From assembly GCA_030833665.1 (NCBI GenBank), contig JAURGT010000012.1:1-49509 (forward strand): a stretch of DNA of 49,509 bases, in the 5' to 3' direction. The stretch comes from Miltoncostaeales bacterium. GTDB lineage: Bacteria; Actinomycetota; Thermoleophilia; Miltoncostaeales; Miltoncostaeaceae. The position numbers were made by a program, and so were the translations under genes. Below are positions 1 to 7,400 of the stretch, piece by piece; the stretch's first letter is position 1; each line of letters opens with the position of its first letter. The notes under the pieces were generated by a model. The model did no database searches. It was not told the origin of the DNA and saw nothing but the letters and a program-made list of their open reading frames with translations.

Positions 1-293
1 TGGACGGCAGCCACGACCTCGGCGGCATGCAGGGCTTCGGCCCGGCCACCTGGCCCGGCGCAGATGCGGCCCTGCAGCACGACTGGGACATCCGCGCGTT
101 CGCGTTGGCGATGACCAGCGCGCCCCGTTCGACGCACGCCTTCCGCCACACGATCGAGCGGATCGGCAACGCTCGCTACCTGCAGGCGAGCTACTACGAG
201 AAGTGGCTGTGGGAGGCCGAGCAGGCGCTGGTGCAGGCGCTGCTGGGCGCCGGCGAGAGCACCGCGGCCGGCGCCCGGCGGCCGGCGCCATGA
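1..293 (+). CDS. Nitrile hydratase beta-subunit N-terminal domain protein (5' edge cut by window)
   Basis: The window opens with 'tg gac ggc', so the start codon is probably an ATG or GTG whose first base lies just outside. The protein would be about 97 aa and begin MDGSHDLGGMQGFGP, the hallmark N-terminus of nitrile hydratase beta subunits. It continues with the helical pattern HDWDIRAFALAM, FRHTIERIG and YLQASYYEKWL typical of the beta N-terminal domain. Full beta subunits are more than 200 aa and end in an SH3-like barrel; this one stops after the helical part. That resembles the split beta of thiocyanate hydrolase or the small accessory proteins. The catalytic alpha subunit, if present, must lie upstream. 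Family call is firm; whether the protein is split, truncated or accessory is open. Confidence 0.72.
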   Translation, partial: DGSHDLGGMQGFGPATWPGADAALQHDWDIRAFALAMTSAPRSTHAFRHTIERIGNARYLQASYYEKWLWEAEQALVQALLGAGESTAAGARRPAP

Positions 294-325
294 CCGGGTG
301 GGGCAGGATGACCGGCCCGCGCGGC

Positions 326-331
326 TAAGTT
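326..331 (+). promoter_or_regulatory. -10 hexamer TAAGTT, leaderless promoter of the capA-like gene
   Basis: TAAGTT fits TAnnnT and ends exactly 7 bases before the ATG at 339, so transcription would start at or next to the start codon. The same spacing recurs at many other genes here. No clear -35 box is visible. Confidence 0.5.
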
Positions 332-338
332 CGATGCG

Positions 339-1604
339 ATGACGTCCCCGTCCCGCCGCCGGCCTGCGCAGCGCCGCCGCCCCACGTCCACGCGCGCGAA
401 GCAGGACCGCGTGCTGGCCCTCCTGTGCGTGGTGGCCGTGGGCGGACTCGCGGCCGTGGTGGCCTCCGGCAACGGCTCCAACCCCACGGTCACCACCGCC
501 AAGGCCGAGGGCACCGCCGCATCCGGCGCGGGCGCGCCGTCGGCAGATGCGGCGCGTGCCGCCGACGCCCCGGGCGGCAGCCAGGCAGAACAGCAGGTGG
601 CAGCCACCAGCGGGCCGTCGACCACGCAGGGCACAGCAGCGCCGGGGGCCTCGAGCGTGTCGGTGGCCGCCGTGGGCGACACCGTGATGGGCACGCCGGA
701 GTTCGGCCTCCCCCCCGCCGGTGGGTCCACCCTGTTCAACGCCGTCAGGCCCCTGCTCAAGGGCGACGTGGTGTTCGGCAACCTCGAATCCGCGCTGGCT
801 ACGGGGCCCAGCGCCAAGTGCGGCAGCGGCAGCGGCGGAAGTTGCTACGCGTTCGCCAGCCCGCCGTCGTACGCCCGCAACCTCAAGAACGCGGGCTTCA
901 CGGTGATGAGCATCGCCAACAACCACTCGAACGACTGGGGGCCCGCGGGTATCCGCTCCACGGTGCGCGCGCTCGATGCCGTGGGCATCCTGCACACCGG
1001 CAGGCCCGGTGAGATCGCCGTGCAGACGCTCCCCAACGGCACCAAGGTGGCCGTGGTGGGCCTCGCACCGTACGCGTGGAGCCAGAACTCCCTCGACATC
1101 CCGGGTGCGCAGAGGCTGGTGCGCAGGGCCGCCGGCGTCGCCCCGATCGTGATCGCGAGCTTCCATGGCGGCGCCGAGGGCACCCCGTACCGCAACGTGC
1201 CGCAGGGCGCGGAGACCTATCTGGGCGAGCCCCGCGGCGAGACCCGGCGCCTCGCCCGCGGCCTTGTGGACGCCGGCGCCGATCTGGTCATCGGCCACGG
1301 CCCGCACGTGATGCGCGGCATGGAGTTCCGGGGCGGCCGCCTGATCGCCTACAGCCTCGGCAACTTCCTGGGCTACAAGGTGTTCGGCACGGCGTCATAT
1401 TCCGGCCAGAGCGGCGTGCTGAAGGTGACCATGGCGCCCGACGGGCGCTTCGAGTCGGGATCCCTCGCGCCGGTGCGCCTCTCGGGCGATGGAGTTCCCT
1501 CGCCGGGCGGATCGAGCATCCGTGACGTCGCGGCGCTCTCGCGCGCCGACTTCGGGAAGTCCGCCGCCAGGATCTCACCGAGCGGCGCCATCACGCCGCC
1601 CTAG
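339..1604 (+). CDS. CapA-family metallophosphatase-like protein, membrane-anchored
   Basis: A 421-aa protein of the CapA (poly-gamma-glutamate capsule biosynthesis) family, which has a calcineurin-like metallophosphoesterase fold. An Arg-rich N-terminus (residues 1-24) is followed by one hydrophobic segment (about 25-43). A low-complexity Ala/Gly/Ser/Thr linker runs to about 105, so the enzyme domain should sit outside the membrane. Visible motifs: AAVGDTVMG near 110, GDVVFGNLES, SIANNHSNDWG, FHGGAEGT, ADLVIGHGPHV and YSLGNFLG. These are the metal-ligand blocks of CapA proteins. No other capsule genes are nearby, so a role in poly-glutamate synthesis is not shown. The stop codon overlaps the convergent stop of the next gene. 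Confidence 0.85.
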   Translation: MTSPSRRRPAQRRRPTSTRAKQDRVLALLCVVAVGGLAAVVASGNGSNPTVTTAKAEGTAASGAGAPSADAARAADAPGGSQAEQQVAATSGPSTTQGTAAPGASSVSVAAVGDTVMGTPEFGLPPAGGSTLFNAVRPLLKGDVVFGNLESALATGPSAKCGSGSGGSCYAFASPPSYARNLKNAGFTVMSIANNHSNDWGPAGIRSTVRALDAVGILHTGRPGEIAVQTLPNGTKVAVVGLAPYAWSQNSLDIPGAQRLVRRAAGVAPIVIASFHGGAEGTPYRNVPQGAETYLGEPRGETRRLARGLVDAGADLVIGHGPHVMRGMEFRGGRLIAYSLGNFLGYKVFGTASYSGQSGVLKVTMAPDGRFESGSLAPVRLSGDGVPSPGGSSIRDVAALSRADFGKSAARISPSGAITPP

Positions 1605-3316
1605 GCCAGCGCGCCGTCCAGCGGGCCGCCCACCGCGGGCGTGAGGCCCTCCACGCGCGCCACCAGCACCGCGGGCCCGTGCTCGGCCCGGGCCAGCAGG
1701 TCTGCAATCGCAGATGGCAGGTCGGCAGGGTCGGCCACCGTATCGGCATCGGCCCCGAAGCCCCGACAGATCGCCGCGATGTCGAGTGGCGGGTCAGTCA
1801 CCGCGAGCCCCGGCCAGCCACCCTGCGGCACGCCGGTGAGCCCCTCCATCCCGGCGCGCAGGATCTCGTACCCGGAGTTGTCGGCCACCACGAGGGCCAC
1901 GCGGCAACCCTGGTGCGCGGCAGTCCAGAGCGCATGGACGCCGAACATGAGCGAACCGTCGCCCTGGGCGCAGACCACTCTGCGGGTGGGGTCGGCGACA
2001 GCCGCCCCCACCGCGGCCGGAAGCCCCCAGCCCAGCGCGCTGCCCCGGTGCCACATGCATGAGCCCACGTCGCGATCGCCGAGCGCCACGCGCAGGTCGC
2101 GGGTGGACGTGATGCCCTCATCCACCACCAGGTCGGCGAGCGCTACGCCTTCGCCGAGGGCGGCCGAGAGCGCTGCCGGGGTGATGACCTCCGCCCCATC
2201 GGCGCGCGCGTGCAGTTCGGCGCGGGCGCTGGCACGCGACGCCTGATGCGTGGCGGCCAGCGTGGCCCGGCGCACGGCCGCGGCATGGGTGCTGCTCCCC
2301 GCAGGACCGGCGCGGTTGCCATCGCCGTCGCCGAGCAGGGCGGCGATGCCGCGCAGGGCGTCAGCGGGCTCGGCGACCATTCCCACCTCGGGGGTGATCA
2401 TGCGCCCGATCTCCGCAGGGTCGACATCCACGTGGATGAGCCGTGCGCCATCGGGCATCGGCGACCCGGGGCTCCACCCGAACAGCCGAAACACCGGCAT
2501 GCCGACGGCGAGCACGACGTCATGGCTCGACAGGGCCTCGCGGATCGGCGCGGCGGCCCGGGGCATGGGACCCGCCCACGCGGGGTCGTCGGTGTCCAGG
2601 GGCATCCGGGCGGCGAACGGCTCGCCCATCACCGGAGCCCCGAGCCGCTCGGCGAGGTCCGACAGTTCGCCATGCGCATCTCCATGCGCCACGCCGTCGC
2701 CGGCGAGGATCACCGGCGCCGCCGCACCAGCCAGTAGCGCCGCAGCGCGCGCGAGATCGGCGCCGTCGGGCGGGTCGAGCCGGCGCATGCCTGCCGGAAG
2801 GGGCGGCAGGGCCGCGGAGGGCCCGGCCTGGGTCTCCAGCGGGATGCTCAGCACCGCGGGCCCGGCGGGTGGGCCGAAGGCGGCTTCCACGGCGTCGCGG
2901 AGCATCGGCCCGAGCAATGCGGGCTCGGAGACCTCCTCGGCATAGCGCGCAAGCGGCCGCGCCATCTCCACGATCTCGCCTCCCAGGAAAGGCGCGCCGG
3001 ACAGCATCGAGGAGACCTGCTGCCCCACGATGACCAGCAGCGGCACGCGGGCGCGGTGGGCGTTCAGCACGCCGCTCATGGCGTTGGCCATGCCGGGCTG
3101 CACGTGCACGAGCGCCACGCCGAGGCGTCCGGAGGCCTGCGCGTAGCCATCGGCCATGCCCATGACCACGGGCTCGGTGAGCCCCAGCACGAACCGCGGC
3201 CGCCCGGGGGCGGCGAGCGAATCCATGAGGGGGAGCTCGGTGCTGCCCGGGTTCCCGAATATGACCTCGACGCCCTGCGCGACGAGCGCGTCGAGCAGGG
3301 CGTCCGAGCCGGTCAT
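1601..3316 (-). CDS. Thiamine-diphosphate enzyme, benzoylformate decarboxylase-like
   Basis: A 571-aa three-domain ThDP enzyme. The N-terminal PYR domain has GNPGSTELP (residues 21-29) and the cofactor-activating Glu at LTEPVV (Glu48). The PP domain has GDGSLMFG followed by an Asn (ADNSGYE). Its N-terminus resembles benzoylformate decarboxylase: Ser25, Glu48 and His71 line up with Ser26, Glu47 and His70 of that enzyme. The second active-site His (281 in the Pseudomonas enzyme, in VFRYHQY) is replaced by Phe279 in VFRLFGW, so the substrate may differ. Family members also include acetolactate synthase-like and oxalyl-CoA-type enzymes. It is the last gene of a probable reverse operon clpS / BI-1 / this gene, 4 bases after the BI-1 stop. 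Confidence 0.82.
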   Translation of the reverse strand: MTGSDALLDALVAQGVEVIFGNPGSTELPLMDSLAAPGRPRFVLGLTEPVVMGMADGYAQASGRLGVALVHVQPGMANAMSGVLNAHRARVPLLVIVGQQVSSMLSGAPFLGGEIVEMARPLARYAEEVSEPALLGPMLRDAVEAAFGPPAGPAVLSIPLETQAGPSAALPPLPAGMRRLDPPDGADLARAAALLAGAAAPVILAGDGVAHGDAHGELSDLAERLGAPVMGEPFAARMPLDTDDPAWAGPMPRAAAPIREALSSHDVVLAVGMPVFRLFGWSPGSPMPDGARLIHVDVDPAEIGRMITPEVGMVAEPADALRGIAALLGDGDGNRAGPAGSSTHAAAVRRATLAATHQASRASARAELHARADGAEVITPAALSAALGEGVALADLVVDEGITSTRDLRVALGDRDVGSCMWHRGSALGWGLPAAVGAAVADPTRRVVCAQGDGSLMFGVHALWTAAHQGCRVALVVADNSGYEILRAGMEGLTGVPQGGWPGLAVTDPPLDIAAICRGFGADADTVADPADLPSAIADLLARAEHGPAVLVARVEGLTPAVGGPLDGALA

Positions 3317-3320
3317 GTGC

Positions 3321-4019
3321 CTACCTGCCGCCCCCGCCGAAGATCTGCAGGAAGAACAGGAAGACGTTGAAGATGTCGAGGAAGATCCCGAGCGCGATCG
3401 GCACCGCCACGTTGCCGGTGCTCGACCTGCGCAGGCGCTGGAAGTCGAAGGCGGTCCAGAAGGCGAAGATCGCCAGGCCGAGGATCGACCAGATCAGGTA
3501 GCCAGAGGGGATCTGCACGAAGATCATCACGATCCCGAACACGATCAGGCCGATGAGCGCCCAGAAGAAGAAACGCACGTAGGGGGCCAGGTCGCGCCGG
3601 GTGGCGTAGCCCCACGCGCCAAACGCCGCGATGAACAGCGCGGTGGCACCCGCGGCCTGCCAGAGCACCTGCGCACCATTCACGGAGACGTACACCTGGA
3701 GGGCCGGGCCGACGGCCATTCCGAGCAGCAGGCCGACGACGAACAGGAGCGTCATGCCGAGCGGGCCGCTCTGCTTCTTGATGAAGCCGCTGGCCAGAAT
3801 GAGCGCGAATGCGCCGATCCAGCACGCGATCATCGCGCCGCCGCTGAAGTCCTTCGCGATGAAGGCACCTGCGGCAGTGAACGCGCAGGTCACGGCCACG
3901 AGGAACATCACCCGGCTCAGCAGCGCCTTCTGCGTGACCTGCTCGAGTTCCTGCGCCTGCGCCTGCTGCGCGGCCGTTGCCTGGTCGTACCAGGTGGGTT
4001 CGCGTGTCTCCTCGGCCAT
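3321..4019 (-). CDS. Bax inhibitor-1 / YccA-family membrane protein
   Basis: A 232-aa protein with a charged, Gln-rich N-terminal tail (1-35) and about seven hydrophobic segments. It ends with the family's typical last helix (ALGIFLDIFNVFLFFLQIFG) and a short GGGGR tail. The YccA/BI-1 family forms pH-sensitive channels or interacts with membrane proteases. Placement beside clpS hints at a link with proteolysis, but this is only context. A good Shine-Dalgarno (AGGAGAGGGG on the reverse strand) precedes the ATG. It starts 12 bases after the clpS stop. Confidence 0.85.
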   Translation of the reverse strand: MAEETREPTWYDQATAAQQAQAQELEQVTQKALLSRVMFLVAVTCAFTAAGAFIAKDFSGGAMIACWIGAFALILASGFIKKQSGPLGMTLLFVVGLLLGMAVGPALQVYVSVNGAQVLWQAAGATALFIAAFGAWGYATRRDLAPYVRFFFWALIGLIVFGIVMIFVQIPSGYLIWSILGLAIFAFWTAFDFQRLRRSSTGNVAVPIALGIFLDIFNVFLFFLQIFGGGGR

Positions 4020-4031
4020 CCGGCCCCTCTC

Positions 4032-4334
4032 CTATCCGTCGGTGAGCGGCGCCATGGTGAGCCCCGCCCCCTTCAACTGATCCCAGATGAGTTCCGCGCG
4101 CTCATGATCACCCCTCCACACGGTGGCCTGCCCCGAGTTGTGGATGGTGTTCGCGAACTTCATCCCCTTGGCGTAGTCCACCCCGGGAACGAACTGCGAC
4201 AGGATCGTCGCGACGCCCTCGAAGGTGTTGTGGCTGTCGTTCATCACGATCACCGAGACCGGCCTTCCCAGGCCGGCCCCTGAGCCGGTGCTGCGAATCT
4301 TCTCCGCAGGCGGCGTGAGGACGTCGGAACCCAC
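4032..4334 (-). CDS. clpS: ClpS-family Clp protease adaptor
   Basis: ClpS delivers N-degron substrates to ClpAP/ClpCP. The core is visible: SVIVMNDSHNTFEG, a middle helix, and NTIHNSGQA with the conserved His, ending near LTMAPL. E. coli ClpS has Asn-Asp-Asp in the substrate pocket; here the third position is Ser (NDS), so recognition may differ. I chose the GTG at 4334 (100 aa) over the upstream GTG at 4358 (108 aa), because TACACT (4342-4347) lies 7 bases before it and would give a leaderless mRNA. The longer form would include the promoter in its coding region. First gene of the clpS / BI-1 / ThDP-enzyme operon, divergent from lhr. Confidence 0.78.
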   Translation of the reverse strand: MGSDVLTPPAEKIRSTGSGAGLGRPVSVIVMNDSHNTFEGVATILSQFVPGVDYAKGMKFANTIHNSGQATVWRGDHERAELIWDQLKGAGLTMAPLTDG

Positions 4335-4341
4335 GCGGGCA

Positions 4342-4347
4342 AGTGTA
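4342..4347 (-). promoter_or_regulatory. -10 hexamer TACACT, promoter of clpS operon
   Basis: Read on the reverse strand, TACACT fits TAnnnT and lies 7 bases before the GTG at 4334. Confidence 0.45.
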
Positions 4348-4360
4348 GTCGGCGACACCC

Positions 4361-4396
4361 GGTGACAGTCACCCCTGCCGCCGGGTGACCATCACC
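4361..4396. promoter_or_regulatory. Tandem 13-bp palindromes in the clpS-lhr divergent region
   Basis: GGTGACAGTCACC (4361-4373) is a perfect palindrome around its central A. GGTGACCATCACC (4384-4396) matches it at 11 of 13 positions, 23 bp away. They sit between the two proposed -10 boxes. A further perfect inverted pair, CACCCGG (4356-4362) and CCGGGTG (4381-4387), overlaps them. The arrangement suggests a dimeric regulator binding two sites. The regulator is unknown. Confidence 0.5.
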
Positions 4397-4426
4397 GCTC
4401 GGGCACCGTCCCTCCGCGCGCGGCGA

Positions 4427-4432
4427 TAGCGT
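4427..4432 (+). promoter_or_regulatory. -10 hexamer TAGCGT, leaderless promoter of lhr
   Basis: TAGCGT ends 6 bases before the GTG at 4439, the spacing seen at other genes here. The mycobacterial DNA-damage promoter motif upstream of such a -10 box was looked for and is not clearly present. Confidence 0.45.
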
Positions 4433-4438
4433 TCTCGC

Positions 4439-7400
4439 GTGACCACGGCACCCGCCCCGGATGTGCTCGCCCCATTCCACCCCGCGGTGGCCGACTGGTT
4501 CGCGCGCGCCTTCGAGGGGCCAACGCCCCCGCAGGTGCTGGGATGGCCGCATATCGCCGCGGGCGAGCACACGCTCATCGTGGCGCCCACCGGGTCTGGG
4601 AAGACCCTGGCGGCGTTCCTGTGGGGGCTCAACCAGATCGCGTCCGCACGCCTCGCGGGTGACAGTCAGCGGGAGGCGCCCGCGACCGTCACCGAGGCCG
4701 GTCGCATCCTCTACATCTCACCCCTCAAGGCCCTCAACTACGACGTCGAGCGCAACCTGCGCGGGCCGCTCGCGGGCATCGCGGAGTCGGCCCGGCGCAT
4801 CGGCCTTGAGCCGCCTGAGATCACGGTGGGGGTGCGCACCGGCGATACGCCGCAGGCCGAGCGGCAGCGCATGCTGCGCAACCCGCCGGACATCCTCATC
4901 ACCACGCCCGAGAGCCTCTACCTGCTGCTCACCAGCAAGGGCGAGGAGATCCTGCGCGGGGTCACCGGGGTGATCGTGGATGAGATCCACGCGATGGCCG
5001 GCACCAAGCGCGGGAGCCACCTCGCGCTGTCGATGGAGCGGCTCGAGCAGGTTGCGGAGCAGCCCATCCAGCGCATCGGGCTGAGCGCCACGCAGCGGCC
5101 CCTCAGCGAGATCGCGCGGTTCCTCGGCGGCCAGGACGACGAGGGCGCGCCGCGGCCCGTGAGCCTGGTGGACGCCGGTCGCGTGAAGGAGCTCGACCTC
5201 GAGGTGATCGTCCCGGTGGACGACATGCGCGACATGGCCGAGCCCGGTCGTGGCCCCGAGGACGGCGGCGGGCAGGACCTGCTCGACGTCATCGGCGGCG
5301 GATCCACCCGGCGCTCGATCTGGCCCGCGATGTACCCGGCGCTGCTCGAGCTGGTGAAGGCCCACCGCAGCACCCTGATCTTCGTGAACAACCGCCGCTC
5401 GGCCGAGCGGCTGGCACTGCGCCTGAACGAGCTGGCCGAGGAGGAGGTGGCGCGCGCGCACCACGGTTCGCTGGCCCGCGAGCAGCGCACGATCATCGAG
5501 GAAGACCTCAAGGCCGGGCGCATCCCCGCGCTCGTGGCCACCAGCAGCCTCGAGCTCGGCGTGGACATGGGCGCGGTGGACCTGGTGATCCAGGTGGAGA
5601 GCCCCCGAAGCGTGGCGCGTGGCATCCAGCGCGTGGGCCGCGCGGGGCACCGCATCGACGTGCCGAGCAGCGGGAGGATCTTCCCGAAGTACCGCGGCGA
5701 CCTGCTCGAGTGCGCGGCCGTGGTCGAGCGCATGCGCGAGGGCGCCATCGAGGAGACCCACGTGCCGCGCCTTCCGCTCGACGTGCTCGCCCAGCAGGTG
5801 GTGGCAATGGTCTCGGGCGACGAGCCGATGGCCGTTGACGACGTGCTGGCGACGGCCCGCCGCAGCTACCCGTTCGCCGACCTCTCACGCGACCAGCTGG
5901 AGGGCGTGCTGGACATGCTCGCCGGCCGCTACCCGTCGGACGAGTTCGCCGAGCTCAAGCCGCGCGTGGTGTGGGATCGCGCCGAGGGCACCCTGCGCGG
6001 CCGCGACGGCGTGCGGCGCCTGGCCGTGGAGAACGCCGGCACCATCCCCGACCGGGGCCTCTTCGGCGTGTTCCTCGCGGACGGTCGCACGCGCGTCGGC
6101 GAGCTCGACGAGGAGATGGTGTACGAGGCCCGTGCAGGCCAGGCGTTCATGCTCGGTGCCTCGACCTGGCGGATCGAGCAGATCACCCGCGACCGCGTGC
6201 TGGTCTCCCCCGCGCCGGGAGCCCCCGGCGCGGTGCCGTTCTGGCGCGGCGAGGGCGTGGGGCGGCCCTATGAGCTCGGCGCCGCCGTGGGCCGCATGGC
6301 CCGCGACATCGCCGCCGCCGACCCCGCCGAGGCAACGGAGCGCCTCAAGGCCGACAGCAGGTTCGACGACCGCGCGGCCGCGAACCTCATCCAGTACGTG
6401 CGCGACCAGGTGGAGGCCACCGGCACCGTGCCCAGCGACATCGGCATCGTGGTGGAGCGGTTTCGCGACGAGATCGGCGACTGGCGCCTGTGCGTGCTCT
6501 CCCCCTTCGGCGCCCGCGTGCACGCCCCGTGGGCCCTCGCCATACAGGCCCGCCTGCGCGAGGCCACGGGCACCGACCCGCACGTGATCTGGAGCGACGA
6601 CGGCATCGCCTGCCACGTGGTGGACGGCGACACCCTGCCCCCCACCGACGTGCTGCTGCCGGATGCCGCGGACGTGGAGGACCTCATCCTCGGCGAGCTC
6701 GGCGGCACGGCGCTGTTCGGGTCGCGCTTCCGAGAGAACGCCTCGCGCGCGCTGCTCATCCCCCGCCGGCACCCCGGCCGGCGCACCCCGCTGTGGCAGC
6801 AGCGCCTCAAGGCGTCGTCGCTGCTCGAGGTTGCGCGCCGGTTCGGGTCGTTCCCGGTGATCCTCGAGACCTACCGCGAGTGCCTCAACGACTGGTTCGA
6901 CATGCCGGCACTGCGCGATCTTCTCGGGCGCATCGCGTCGCGCGAGGTGGCGGTTACCGAGGTGGAGACCGACTCGGCCTCGCCCTTCGCCGGGGCCCTG
7001 CTGTTCGAGTACGTGGCGTCGTACATGTACGACGACGACACCCCGGCCGCCGAGCGCCGGGCGCAGGCCCTGGCGCTCGACCGCGACCTGCTTCGCGAGC
7101 TGCTGGGCCAGGACGAGCTGCGCGAGCTCATCGACCCCGACGCCCTCGACGACCTCGAGGCCGACCTGCAGGGCCTCAACCCCGAGCGCGCGGCGCGCGG
7201 CGCCGATGGCGTGCACGACCTGCTTCGCCGCCTCGGGGACCTCTCGGAGGACGAGATCGGGCGGCGCGTGGAGCAGGCCGAGGCACTGCCCGCGCTGCTC
7301 GATCAGCTCGAGCGCGAGCGCCGCGCAGCGAGGGCGCGCGTGGCCGGTGAGGACCGCCTCATCGCCGCCGAGGATGCCGGCCGCTACCGCGACGGCCTGG

